A DNA stretch of 64,000 nucleotides from assembly GCA_029856105.1 (NCBI GenBank), contig JAHQWH010000193.1:50449-114448 (forward strand), written 5' to 3'. The notes beneath the pieces are model-generated. The model made no database searches. It was not told the DNA's origin and worked only from the letters and a program-made list of their open reading frames with translations. Both the position numbers and the translations under genes were made by a program. Shown here in pieces: positions 7,468-17,051 of this stretch (position 1 is the stretch's first letter; every line of letters begins with the position of its first letter). Source of the stretch: Promethearchaeia archaeon (GTDB lineage Archaea > Asgardarchaeota > Lokiarchaeia > Sigyniarchaeales > SOKP01).

Positions 7468-8316
7468 TTAGTTCCTTATTTTTTTACCTAAATCCTTCGA
7501 AATTCGTCTACTAATAAATTCTTTTATTAAAACGATTCTGTTTCTATTGATCGTAGAAACTATTAACTTTTCTTTTAACTTTTTTGTTAATTCTTTTTCG
7601 TTGATACCTTTAGCGTTCTCTAAAAGCGAAATAGTAAATTCTACATCACTTAAAAATTGTTTAATATAGAGCGCTAAATACTTTAATTGATCGTTTTTAT
7701 CTGTCTTACCCAGAGCGTTGCTTAATATAGACTTTTCAAAATCAATCTGCGAATGCCATGGTACTTGGATAACCAATTTACGATTATTGATTAAAAACGC
7801 GTTGGAATATTCTTGTTTAGTCATAGTATAGAAATAATTTGGATTAGGAAACACATAAGAGTCAAATTCTTCGTCTATTATAACATTCGAATTTCGATAC
7901 TCGACAGGGATTAATCTGTCAAATAATTCGTTTAATTGCTCTATGTTGAGACTAGTTTCTTCGTTTCTAATAATTCGGGAGTCGTAATCGAATAATTTAG
8001 CGTGTATGAAACCTGCAACACAATTGAAACCAAAAGCATCGATTAATTCATCTAATGTCAAACTGATTAAATCAATCGGTAATTTATCTTTTTGATCTAA
8101 CGATACGGAAGCATCAATTATGTCGTATCCAATAACATTTCCTTTAGTAGAAATAAAAACGATAAAATTGTGCTCTTCACAAACTACTCCTTTAGGTACT
8201 TTAATCTTAACGGTACCAAACTTTTTATCAACAAACAATGATTCTGGAACGGATATTTCTTTTCCCACGCCACATCGGGGGCAAGAAACCTCAAACTTTT
8301 TCAAGTTACTACTCAT
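7468..8316 (-). CDS. Hypothetical protein with N-terminal zinc-binding domain
   Basis: A 282-residue protein whose first 75 residues hold C-P-R-C-G (residues 12-16) and V-C-E-E-H (about 45-49), a likely CxxC/CxxH zinc site in a small beta domain ending with strands like F-I-V-F-I. The remainder is mixed: a segment around residues 95-190 and a helical C-terminus (about 215-282) rich in Lys and Glu. I recognise the N-terminal pattern as one that recurs in Asgard hypothetical proteins but cannot name a function. The upstream 246 bp shared with the divergent M28 peptidase gene are extremely AT-rich with repeated AAATATTATAAA, consistent with back-to-back promoters. Confidence 0.65.
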   Translation of the reverse strand: MSSNLKKFEVSCPRCGVGKEISVPESLFVDKKFGTVKIKVPKGVVCEEHNFIVFISTKGNVIGYDIIDASVSLDQKDKLPIDLISLTLDELIDAFGFNCVAGFIHAKLFDYDSRIIRNEETSLNIEQLNELFDRLIPVEYRNSNVIIDEEFDSYVFPNPNYFYTMTKQEYSNAFLINNRKLVIQVPWHSQIDFEKSILSNALGKTDKNDQLKYLALYIKQFLSDVEFTISLLENAKGINEKELTKKLKEKLIVSTINRNRIVLIKEFISRRISKDLGKKIRN

Positions 8317-8562
8317 TTAATCCCTAAATTTAGATTATTTGTTTAGTTAATTTTTTTTTATTTTTATATTTTTTTTTAGACAAAAATACTAAAAAAGTTT
8401 TCATTAAAAAGCTTAAACATTTCGTCAAAAAATATTATAAAATATTATAAAATTTTAAATACAATTTAAATATCAAATACAATTTTTAAATTCGTCTTAA
8501 ATTAAATATTAAATTTTTTAAAGCAATTTTAAAATCAATTAACTAGTATTAGGTAAAAATTA

Positions 8563-9840
8563 ATGATTGTAATTTCAAGCGAAGATTCAAAATATATGTA
8601 TGAAATAATCCAAAGGATTATCGAAGAATGTGGCCCAAGAATGCCTTGTAGTCCTCAAGAGGCTCAAAGTGCGGAAATAATCAAAGAGGAATTAGAACAT
8701 GTCTGTGATAAGACGGTAATAGAACCCTTCTCGTGTAATCCTCGCGCCTTCTTAGGATTTATAAAGGTTAATCTTACTTTAGTTGTTATGTCGTTTATAG
8801 CCTTTTTTCTTATACCGTTTAATTTAGTAAATTATTGGAGCTATTTAATGACATTTTTATCGTTCGGTTTGAACGTAATTGCGTTCCTAATCATATGGAA
8901 TGAATTTTTTAATTATCGAGAATTCATTGATCCATTATTTAAATCAAGAGAATCACAAAATGTTATTGGAAAGATTTCCTCTGAGGAAGAATTAAAAAAA
9001 ATCGTGATCTTTTCTGGACATCACGATAGTGCGCTTCAGTTTAATTTATTAACTCATTTAAAAATAGGCTATCCCATTATTATCTTTTTAGGCCTAGGTA
9101 TTATGTTCTTGTGGTTGTTTGTATCAACCCTTATATTACTCTTAACCTTAATGGGTTTATTTTTCTACGAAATCTTTTTTATTTTTGTATTAAGCCTGTT
9201 TTTAATAGGAACCCCAGCTTTTATTGGTTTATTTTTCTTCGTATCGTTTGGAAAAAAGGCTAATAAAGTACCAGGAGCCGTTGATAATTTAAGCGCTGTA
9301 GCAATCGTGTTAGCTATTGGAAAATACCTAAAAAATCATAAAGAAATTATACCCAAAAACACAGAGATTAGATTAATATCTTTTGGGTGCGAAGAAGCCG
9401 GTTTAAGAGGCGCTTATAGATATGTTAAAGAACATTACGACGAGTTAGTAAAGTACGACGCAGAATGCGTCAATATGGATGGAATTCACAGCAAAGACAA
9501 TATTTCTATCATAGATTTTGAACCAACAACTCGTACAAAACATTCTGATATTGTTGTTCAAAAAATAATTAATGCTGCTAAAAATTCCGAAATTAAACTT
9601 CAATCATCAGGATTAGGAGGATCAAGTAAGTTAGAAAAATTATTTGGCCAAATTACTGGTGGCACAGATGCTACAGCATTCTCAAAAGCAAAGATCAAAG
9701 CTGCTAATATTTCTGCCATGAATTTAAAACAAATGGTTGGATTTTACCACCAACATACAGACACAGTGGATAAAATTGAAAAAGGATCCCTTGAGAATGT
9801 TTTAAAGATTTGTATTTCCTACATTAATGGCGAATCTTAA
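8563..9840 (+). CDS. Membrane-embedded M28-family zinc aminopeptidase
   Basis: A 425-residue M28 peptidase. Ligands of the two-zinc site are visible as H and D in S-G-H-H-D-S (about residue 155), D in A-V-D-N-L-S (about 240), E-E in C-E-E-A-G (about 278), D in N-M-D-G (about 307) and H in Y-H-Q-H-T-D (about 395). Two hydrophobic segments lie near residues 63-110 and two or three more near 170-225, the latter inserted between the first and second zinc ligands. The catalytic domain is therefore anchored in, and interrupted by, membrane helices. Substrate peptides are unknown. It converges on the ABC/CPBP operon, 26 bp away; a link between peptide export and cleavage is possible but only inference. 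Confidence 0.85.
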   Translation: MIVISSEDSKYMYEIIQRIIEECGPRMPCSPQEAQSAEIIKEELEHVCDKTVIEPFSCNPRAFLGFIKVNLTLVVMSFIAFFLIPFNLVNYWSYLMTFLSFGLNVIAFLIIWNEFFNYREFIDPLFKSRESQNVIGKISSEEELKKIVIFSGHHDSALQFNLLTHLKIGYPIIIFLGLGIMFLWLFVSTLILLLTLMGLFFYEIFFIFVLSLFLIGTPAFIGLFFFVSFGKKANKVPGAVDNLSAVAIVLAIGKYLKNHKEIIPKNTEIRLISFGCEEAGLRGAYRYVKEHYDELVKYDAECVNMDGIHSKDNISIIDFEPTTRTKHSDIVVQKIINAAKNSEIKLQSSGLGGSSKLEKLFGQITGGTDATAFSKAKIKAANISAMNLKQMVGFYHQHTDTVDKIEKGSLENVLKICISYINGES

Positions 9841-9866
9841 AAAAAGTTGAAAGAGATAAAAAAAAA

Positions 9867-12500
9867 TTAGTTAATTAAATCAATTCTCTCGTCTTTTTCT
9901 TTAACAACTAATTTAATTAACAATATTCCAAAAACAGTTGGAAGAATTCCGACACCTATTACTGCAAATAAAATAAGTTGACCCATATTCTCAAAACTCA
10001 CAAATAAAAATAGTTGTCCAACAGAATCTATGAGATAGTGCGCAATTATGCTAGGTATTATACTCTTAGTTTTGAGAAACATGTATCCGAAGAGAAACCC
10101 TAATAGAGCCGCGTATATTACTTGTAAAATTGTTAGAACCAAATATCTCCCAACTAATAAATTAACAAAATGAAATAATCCAAATAATACGGATACTATT
10201 ATCCACGTTGTTCTTTGAGAATATCTCCTTAAATTTAATTTAGTGATTACACCCCTAAATGCTACTTCCTCCCATATCCCTGGAATCAACATTATAATAA
10301 ATAAAAACCATCCAAAGAGCGCAATACTAGAACCAGGGGTTCCAAAAATCACCTCTAAATCAAAGATATAATGCCCGAAAAGATTAGCTGTAATATAAGT
10401 GCTAATGAAAAATATAATAGAACATCCAATTCCAAGCATGATATTGCGAACTATTTTATTATCAAATTTCAACCCAATGTTTTTTACGAATTCTTTTAGA
10501 GATTGTTTTCCCTCTGGAAGATTTAAGGAGCGTGGAACAATTAATAACCAAAATAATGCCATTACTCCAAAAGTGACAAAGAAATCAAAAAAGAGTAACG
10601 CAATAAAGGGGATATCTACGAAAATATCTACGATAATGATTAAAGGTAATTCAATAAATATTGGTAAAAATAAGAATCCCGCATATAATAACAATAGAAT
10701 TCCTGTACCAAAGATAGGGTATTTTCTGAAGCCTTCCCTTATACTTATCATTATCTTCTTTCCTAGTACTTTTGGAAACATGCCATTAAATGAAATTAGT
10801 AAAATGCCCAAAGAGAACAAGCCCGCAATAAAAGTTACTAAAAACATCAAACTGGCACCGTAAAAAATTAATAATATGCCCCCTAAGACGTTAAATGCTA
10901 AGTAAATCAAATGTAAACCAACTCCTATTATAATCCATTTAATTACTTTTTTTTCTGGATTAACTTCCTCAACAACAAATTTATATTTCATTCTACCGAA
11001 AAATCGAATTTTCAATTGGAACATGGATAATAGCAATGTTAATACTACTGGATACCATGCAATAAACGACAGCAAATAGTTTAAAAATTCGGGATTTCCA
11101 ATAAACAGAAAAATCGGTAGGAAATAAGAAATCGTCTGAATTGAACCCAATAAAAACAATTTCGCTTTAGCTTGGTCGCGAGGATTAATTGGTAAAGATG
11201 AGAGTATTGCCGCCCCAGAATCTTCCATATTTAAAAATGCTGAAGTAAGCATCATTGAAACCATGGGTTGGTACATAGTTAGAAAAGACCAAATTACAAT
11301 ATAGTCTTCATAATAAGAAGCGCCTAGTCCGCTTGAACTCATCAAAAGGGGAATTAAAGTTATAAAAGGGAAGATGAAAGGTATAATTACAAACATAAAT
11401 GTTTGCATATCTCTTGTCGTAGTAGATAAATCCTTACGAATATAAGCTTTTATTGGGGATCGTGATTCAATAAGCACTTCTATTTCTTTTTCAGGTTTTT
11501 TTTTGGAAGTAGTCTTTTTTTTTGTTTCAAGTGCGGCTGAAGAAGTTACTATCCGCATTGACTTTAACGCTCTTTTATAGGCGAATCGGGTTAATAATAT
11601 GGAGAGCGCGACTCCTAAAATAGTAGTAATCCAAAAAATAGCAGAAAAACTCGTTGGTTCAATAGCCAATGTTAATAAATTAGTTGATGCAAAAGGAAAC
11701 GGGATTAAACTCATAATGATTTTTACTATAAAGGGAATTTCAAGTGAAGCGCTTAAATAAAATAATTCACTCGAAACAGTTATTATCCATTGAATAAAAA
11801 ACGAAGCGGAAAATATTACGATTACATAACTCAACATAGTAAATATACGGATAAGTGTCGCCTTCTTAGAACCTGCTTCGCTAACTTTTAATACGCGACT
11901 AATCCTTTCTGCTATTAAAACCAGTACGCTAAAAGAAAACATAACGTTAATTATAGAAACAAATGCAGCAATTAAAGCCAATATTATATTTAGAGATATG
12001 ATGAACATTATAACAGGAAAAGCAAGAGTCATAGTTATAAGTCCGATATCTAAATTGCGAAAAACCGTCATAAATCCTAATTTCCTTAATTTATCCTTAG
12101 AGATGGGTAGGGTCTCGTACCACCTAAAAGCCTCTCCAGACATCATAGCCGCAATACTGAACATCCCCAACATTGTTAAATATAATAATTGCATAATAAA
12201 AAATGCTCCAAAAAGAATACTTCCGGGGATTAAGACCGAATCTGCAGAAATTAGAGGATTGCCAAGGGCGTATTTAGCTTCTAGATAAGTACTTATTGGT
12301 AAAAATGAGATAGATAAAAACAATCCTGAAAATATTATTTTGATAGCAATAACTTGTTGTTTAATAGATTTTTTATTTTTTTTGTATTTCTCCATAAGGC
12401 GGGCTTGGTTAGCTCCAGAAGATTGAACCTGCCCCTCCATCGTGATCTCTAAATTAGTGAATTTAGCCAGTTTATAGAGCGTTAAATCCTTTTCTGTCAT
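9867..12500 (-). CDS. ABC-2 permease fused to CPBP membrane protease domain (copy 1)
   Basis: An 877-residue polytopic membrane protein, last gene of the four-gene ABC operon. The first ~620 residues contain two groups of about six hydrophobic helices separated by a charged loop (about 320-350), as in ABC-2 type exporter permeases. The last ~200 residues form a CPBP/CAAX-protease-like domain with all three catalytic motifs: E-E-V-A-F-R-G, F-G-L-F-H-F, and H-Y-L-I-D. Such glutamate/histidine intramembrane proteases cleave prenylated proteins or give self-immunity to peptides. The fused design resembles bacterial NatB/CPBP permeases. It starts 14 bp after the ATPase gene upstream. Substrate unknown. 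Confidence 0.87.
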   Translation of the reverse strand: MTEKDLTLYKLAKFTNLEITMEGQVQSSGANQARLMEKYKKNKKSIKQQVIAIKIIFSGLFLSISFLPISTYLEAKYALGNPLISADSVLIPGSILFGAFFIMQLLYLTMLGMFSIAAMMSGEAFRWYETLPISKDKLRKLGFMTVFRNLDIGLITMTLAFPVIMFIISLNIILALIAAFVSIINVMFSFSVLVLIAERISRVLKVSEAGSKKATLIRIFTMLSYVIVIFSASFFIQWIITVSSELFYLSASLEIPFIVKIIMSLIPFPFASTNLLTLAIEPTSFSAIFWITTILGVALSILLTRFAYKRALKSMRIVTSSAALETKKKTTSKKKPEKEIEVLIESRSPIKAYIRKDLSTTTRDMQTFMFVIIPFIFPFITLIPLLMSSSGLGASYYEDYIVIWSFLTMYQPMVSMMLTSAFLNMEDSGAAILSSLPINPRDQAKAKLFLLGSIQTISYFLPIFLFIGNPEFLNYLLSFIAWYPVVLTLLLSMFQLKIRFFGRMKYKFVVEEVNPEKKVIKWIIIGVGLHLIYLAFNVLGGILLIFYGASLMFLVTFIAGLFSLGILLISFNGMFPKVLGKKIMISIREGFRKYPIFGTGILLLLYAGFLFLPIFIELPLIIIVDIFVDIPFIALLFFDFFVTFGVMALFWLLIVPRSLNLPEGKQSLKEFVKNIGLKFDNKIVRNIMLGIGCSIIFFISTYITANLFGHYIFDLEVIFGTPGSSIALFGWFLFIIMLIPGIWEEVAFRGVITKLNLRRYSQRTTWIIVSVLFGLFHFVNLLVGRYLVLTILQVIYAALLGFLFGYMFLKTKSIIPSIIAHYLIDSVGQLFLFVSFENMGQLILFAVIGVGILPTVFGILLIKLVVKEKDERIDLIN

Positions 12501-12514
12501 AAAAATGAATCACC

Positions 12515-13312
12515 TTATTTTTTGGTGTTTTTAAAAGATTTTCGCAATTTTTTAACAATTTCGTTGACGCTCGTATCTTGTTCTGTCAATCTTAAGAAAA
12601 CGTCTTCTAAACTCGCACCTAACTTGTCGGCTTGCTGTCGAAGTTCGTCCATCGTTCCAATTCCAACCAATTTTCCCTTACTCATTATTGCTATTCGGTT
12701 ACATAAATCTTCTGCTATTTCCATGATATGGGTAGAAAAAAGAACGGAACCTCCTTTCTCAATATGTATATCCAATATTTCTTTAACAACTCTTACGGAC
12801 TTCGCGTCAAGTCCTGCCAAAGGCTCGTCTAAAATTAGTAAATCTGGGTCGTGAAGAATTGCCGAAATAATTTGAATTTTCTGCTTATTCCCGTGGGATA
12901 AAGTTGCTACTAATTGTTCGTAATAATCCAAGGCTCCCAAACTTTCCAGATACTCTTTCGCTCGCTCTGTGGTTTCCTCTGCGTCTAATCTACGAATAGA
13001 AGCTATAAAATTAAACAAATCTTTAGGCGTGAGGGATTTGAATATGAGGGGCTCTTCTGAGACATAGCCTACTCGACTCTTAATTTGGACCTCATCTGTT
13101 TCTGGGTTTAAGCCCATTATAGTTATATTTCCTTCTTTGGGCTCTAATAACCCTAACAACATTTTTAAAGTAGTTGTCTTACCCGCTCCGTTCGGCCCTA
13201 AGAGCCCGAAAACTTCACCCTTTTTTACGTCAAAGGATATTCCATTTACTGCTTTAACATCCCCAAAAAACTTTTTCAATTCGTTAACAGAAATCATAAC
13301 ATTATCGTTCAT
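12515..13312 (-). CDS. ABC transporter ATPase (copy 1)
   Basis: A 265-residue ATPase with Walker A G-P-N-G-A-G-K-T-T (about residues 38-46), signature L-S-H-G-N-K-Q-K (about 137), Walker B L-L-I-L-D-E-P (about 157) and the H-loop in F-S-T-H-I-M. The L-S-H-G-N signature replaces the classic L-S-G-G-Q, as in many CcmA/NatA-type exporter ATPases. It probably energises the fused permease immediately downstream; mixing with copy 2 subunits is conceivable because the two ATPases are so alike. The C-terminal tail after about residue 225 (G-A-S-L-E-D-V-F-L) is the usual regulatory extension. Third gene of the operon, 33 bp after permease copy 2. Confidence 0.93.
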   Translation of the reverse strand: MNDNVMISVNELKKFFGDVKAVNGISFDVKKGEVFGLLGPNGAGKTTTLKMLLGLLEPKEGNITIMGLNPETDEVQIKSRVGYVSEEPLIFKSLTPKDLFNFIASIRRLDAEETTERAKEYLESLGALDYYEQLVATLSHGNKQKIQIISAILHDPDLLILDEPLAGLDAKSVRVVKEILDIHIEKGGSVLFSTHIMEIAEDLCNRIAIMSKGKLVGIGTMDELRQQADKLGASLEDVFLRLTEQDTSVNEIVKKLRKSFKNTKK

Positions 13313-13345
13313 TCTTTATCACTCTAACAAAATTATACAAAATTT

Positions 13346-15988
13346 TTAATATTTTTTAAATTGTAAATCTTTTTTTTTCTCTTTCCTAAAAAGTAATTTT
13401 ATAAAGAGAATATTTAAAATTGTTGGGATTACGCCAACAAACCCGATTAAATATATTCCAATAATAAATATATTTTCTATATAACAGCTCATCAAGATTA
13501 GACCTACTGTATCAATTAAATAATGATATATGATAGATGGAAGCAGACTTTTAGTTTTTATAAACATATATCCCATCGAAAAACCAATTAAAGTCGCGTA
13601 TATGACTTGAAATACTGCTAATAAGGGATCTAGTCCTGATAATAAAACAAATGTGAGATTAGGCGCATGTACTAATCCAAAAATTACGCCACTAATTAGA
13701 ATCGATATTATTTGCTTATATTTTCTTGAAAGGAGGGGTAAAATAACACCTCGAAAAGCTACTTCTTCCCATAATCCTGGTCTAATCATAAAAATCCAAA
13801 TAAACCAACCAAAACTAGCGACTCCAGGAATCAAAGGGTTTGGATCTCTAAATAAGAATTCAGGGGTCCAAATAAAAGTTCCTAAAAGATTAGCGCCAAT
13901 CCATACAACGATACTAAAAATTGCAAAAGAAACTAATCCAATAAGGAGATTTCGGCCTAAAGGTTTAACCTTAGTTAATCCGATTGTTCTAAAATAATCG
14001 CTAATCTTTTCATCTCTACAAGGTAATTTCAACCCCTTTGGAACTACTAAAAGAAATAAGAGTATTAGAAACCCCTCTATGAGAAAAAATTCAACAAATA
14101 ATATTCCCACAAATGGTAGCGTTAATAAAAACGGGAGAAAAATAATCTCAATAATACTTGCGAGATTTAGAAAAATTGTAAATAATACTAATACTACTAA
14201 TCCACCTAGAATCGGTTTGTTTCTTAATAACCCTCGTGTTTCAAATAATGGTAGTTTGTCAGCCTTTGGGAACATTTTTGAAAAAATATAAACAACCATT
14301 GATAACCCAACCAATCCTATGATAAACAACGCTATTATTGAAGTTGTAATCCCTACACTAACGAATAATGTAAAACCGATAATTAATATAAATATACATA
14401 TAGCTACATCAGCACCAATCATCAAAAGCCATTTCTCTATTTTATGTTTTTTATTTACTTCCTCAAGAACATATTTGTATTTCATTGTACTGAATAATCG
14501 AATCTTCATTTCGAATACAAATAGTAGAAACATCCAAACAATTGGTAAGCTGCTTAGAAATAGGATTAGAACTATAATCGATTGAGTTAGAATCGTTAGA
14601 AGTGTAGCCATTAAAATTAATGAAATTCCTTGGATAATTAGCATCAATATTAATTTGCCTTTAGCTTGGTCGCGTGGTAAAAGGGGCAATGAAGCAAGAG
14701 TGGATGAACCTGATTCTTCAAGATTTAATAATCCTCCAACAAGCATAAATGGTATAAATTGACTAGCCACCAAAATAATTGCCCATAATATCATAATACT
14801 AAAGGTAGATGATACTTCTCTAGTTATTACAGTTTGCATCGAAAGAACCATAATTATAGGATAGAGAAGAGGCATAAGAATAAAAATTAAAGATTGATAA
14901 TCCCGCGTTGAAGATATTAAATCCTTACGAATATAAGATTTGACGGGAGACTTCGTTTTTATTTCAATTTCAATAGTTTTTGTTATTGTCTTAGATTTCT
15001 TTTTTTTCTTAACAGAATCTTTTTCAATAATGGCTACGCTATTTAAAGATTTTATAGCTACTTTATACAAAAGAAAAGCGATTACTGCTAGAATTGCCGT
15101 TCCTATTAGGCTTGATATCCATAAATTTAGAGGAACTTGTCCCGGCGCTAAACTTAAGCCAACTAAATAGCCGGGCGCAAACGGTAAGGGAATAAAACTC
15201 AATATTATATTTAAATCCATTGAGGGCGGATTTATACTAAAATTATCAATAAGAGATACTATAGAATTCATTCCAAATTGTAAAACAAAACTTGAGCCAA
15301 AAGCTAAAAGAAAAAACCCCATCATAGAGACAGTTCTTAAAATATTTGCTTTTTTTGATTTTCCACTTGATTCAGAAAAAAGTCGGCTAAATCTCTCTGC
15401 AACAAAAATCAAAATACTTACACCTAATATTGTAATGAAGAATGATGATATAACACTTAAAATAAAAGTTAAAAAACTCTGAGTTATTATAAGTAAAACA
15501 ATTGGAAAAGCAAAAGTCATTACAATTATCGGGGCGCTTAAATTTCGGAATAATGTCATAAATCCTAATTTTTTTAAATCATTTCGAGATATTGGTAAGG
15601 TTTGTAACCATTTGAAGGAGTTACCTGACATTAAAGAACTAGTGGTAAACAACCCAAATAGAAAGATATATAGGATAGATATTGTTAAAAATATCCACAT
15701 AAAAAAACTATAGAGAAAGATTTGTCCTTCTATAGGGTATGAAGGATATATCCCCTCGGTAATTTCAAAATATAAAATAATTGACATAAATGGCATGAAC
15801 ATCATAACGAAAGCAGAAGCAAACTTTAGCGCAATCGATTGATTTTTTATATATTTATTATTTTTCTCAGACTTTTCAAGTACTTTAGATTGATGAGCAC
15901 CAGAAGAAGCTAACATAGAATCCATAATCATCTCGTAATTAGTGAATTTTGATAGTGAGAAACAGCTTAATTTCTTCTTATCTTCCAT
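13346..15988 (-). CDS. ABC-2 permease fused to CPBP membrane protease domain (copy 2)
   Basis: An 880-residue paralogue of the 9867-12500 product with the same plan: two helix bundles, a Lys-rich cytosolic loop near residue 335, and a C-terminal CPBP domain with intact motifs E-E-V-A-F-R-G, F-G-L-V-H and H-Y-L-I-D. The N-terminus keeps the pattern S-K-F-T-N-Y-E and a S-S-G-A-H-Q stretch seen as S-S-G-A-N-Q in copy 1, suggesting a conserved cytosolic helix before the first membrane segment. Its gene starts one base after the end of the ATPase gene at 15990, so the two are translationally coupled. Confidence 0.87.
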   Translation of the reverse strand: MEDKKKLSCFSLSKFTNYEMIMDSMLASSGAHQSKVLEKSEKNNKYIKNQSIALKFASAFVMMFMPFMSIILYFEITEGIYPSYPIEGQIFLYSFFMWIFLTISILYIFLFGLFTTSSLMSGNSFKWLQTLPISRNDLKKLGFMTLFRNLSAPIIVMTFAFPIVLLIITQSFLTFILSVISSFFITILGVSILIFVAERFSRLFSESSGKSKKANILRTVSMMGFFLLAFGSSFVLQFGMNSIVSLIDNFSINPPSMDLNIILSFIPLPFAPGYLVGLSLAPGQVPLNLWISSLIGTAILAVIAFLLYKVAIKSLNSVAIIEKDSVKKKKKSKTITKTIEIEIKTKSPVKSYIRKDLISSTRDYQSLIFILMPLLYPIIMVLSMQTVITREVSSTFSIMILWAIILVASQFIPFMLVGGLLNLEESGSSTLASLPLLPRDQAKGKLILMLIIQGISLILMATLLTILTQSIIVLILFLSSLPIVWMFLLFVFEMKIRLFSTMKYKYVLEEVNKKHKIEKWLLMIGADVAICIFILIIGFTLFVSVGITTSIIALFIIGLVGLSMVVYIFSKMFPKADKLPLFETRGLLRNKPILGGLVVLVLFTIFLNLASIIEIIFLPFLLTLPFVGILFVEFFLIEGFLILLFLLVVPKGLKLPCRDEKISDYFRTIGLTKVKPLGRNLLIGLVSFAIFSIVVWIGANLLGTFIWTPEFLFRDPNPLIPGVASFGWFIWIFMIRPGLWEEVAFRGVILPLLSRKYKQIISILISGVIFGLVHAPNLTFVLLSGLDPLLAVFQVIYATLIGFSMGYMFIKTKSLLPSIIYHYLIDTVGLILMSCYIENIFIIGIYLIGFVGVIPTILNILFIKLLFRKEKKKDLQFKKY

Positions 15989-15989
15989 T

Positions 15990-16796
15990 TTAACCCGTCT
16001 CCTTGATTTTTTTCTTATATGACGCCCTTAACTTCTTAACAATCTCTTCTACGGAAGAATCTTGTTCAGTTAATCTAAGAAAAACCTCTTCCAAACTCGC
16101 ACCCAATTTATCTGCTTGTTGTCGAAGCTCGTCTATAGTTCCAAGTCCTACTAACTTACCCCTGTTTATTATTGCTATACGATCGCACAAATCTTCTGCG
16201 ATTTCCATGATATGGGTAGAAAAAAGAACGGAACCTCCTTTCTCAATATGCATATCTAAGATTTCTTTTACTACCCTAACAGATTTAGCATCAAGTCCGG
16301 CTATTGGCTCGTCTAAAATTAAAAGCTCTGGTTCATGAAGTATAGAGGCAATAATTTGCATTTTTTGCTTGTTTCCGTGTGATAATGTAGAAATCAATTG
16401 TCCATAATACTCCACAGCGCCTAGGCTTTCTAAATACCTTTGTACGCGTTCTGTGGTTTCCTCTGCGTCTAACTTACGAATAGAAGCAACAAAATTAAAC
16501 AAGTCTTTAGGCGTGAGCGATTTAAATATAAATGGCTCTTCTGACACATAGCCTACTTTCTCTTTCATTTGAACCTCTTCACGCTCTGGATTTAAACCAA
16601 AAATACTGATATTTCCTTCTAATGGTTCAAGTAGTCCTAAAAGAAGTTTAATTGTAGTTGTTTTCCCAGCTCCGTTTGGGCCTAAAAGACCGAAAACTTC
16701 ACCCTTTTTTACATCAAAAGAAATACCATTAACAGCTTTAACCTCACCAAAATACTTTTTCAAATCTCGAACGGAGATCGTTAAATTATCATTCAT
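15990..16796 (-). CDS. ABC transporter ATPase (copy 2), first gene of operon
   Basis: A 268-residue ATPase with Walker A G-P-N-G-A-G-K-T-T, signature L-S-H-G-N-K-Q-K, Walker B L-L-I-L-D-E-P and switch histidine in S-T-H-I-M. It is highly similar to the 12515-13312 product; differences cluster between the Q-loop and the signature, the region that contacts the permease, which fits each ATPase being matched to its own permease. It heads the operon, downstream of an AT-repeat region that probably contains promoter and operators. Confidence 0.93.
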   Translation of the reverse strand: MNDNLTISVRDLKKYFGEVKAVNGISFDVKKGEVFGLLGPNGAGKTTTIKLLLGLLEPLEGNISIFGLNPEREEVQMKEKVGYVSEEPFIFKSLTPKDLFNFVASIRKLDAEETTERVQRYLESLGAVEYYGQLISTLSHGNKQKMQIIASILHEPELLILDEPIAGLDAKSVRVVKEILDMHIEKGGSVLFSTHIMEIAEDLCDRIAIINRGKLVGLGTIDELRQQADKLGASLEEVFLRLTEQDSSVEEIVKKLRASYKKKIKETG

Positions 16797-17051
16797 TTTT
16801 AATATTTCCTTGAATTTTAAGTTGAATATTTAGGTAATAATCTTAATTTAACTTAACTTTTATTAATATATTTTTTAATATATTACTATATTTCTTCAAT
16901 ATATAAATGTTATGACTAATGTTTTACCTTTATAAATTGACGTTCTAACAGAGGAACAATATAATATATGAGAATATATTACAATATATAAAATAACAAC
17001 TTAGGATTTCAATATTGATATTACTGAAAATTAGGTTTGATAATTTATGAT
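16797..17051 (-). promoter_or_regulatory. AT-repeat promoter region of the ABC/CPBP operon
   Basis: The region holds at least five copies of an ATATATT/AATATAT element, clustered at about 16865-16903 and 16958-16990, several arranged as inverted repeats around short spacers. It is the only noncoding space upstream of the four-gene operon. Some copies can act as TATA boxes; the regular clustering suggests binding sites for a dimeric regulator. No regulator gene is adjacent. Confidence 0.4.

Larger units (their letters stand above)
9867..16796 (-). repeat. Tandem duplication of ATPase plus permease-CPBP gene pair
   Basis: The pair 12515-13312/9867-12500 and the pair 15990-16796/13346-15988 have the same order, orientation, lengths (265/877 and 268/880 residues) and domain layout. 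The ATPases are nearly colinear through their whole length, including the Q-Q-A-D-K-L-G-A-S-L-E tail; the permeases are more diverged. This is an old in-place duplication with faster change in the substrate-facing subunit. Confidence 0.9.

Noticed and set aside
10399..10863. 154-codon open frame on the plus strand inside the first permease-CPBP gene
   Set aside because: Antisense shadow of a hydrophobic protein; composition (Asn, Lys, Ile, Pro) is typical of reversed membrane-helix codons.
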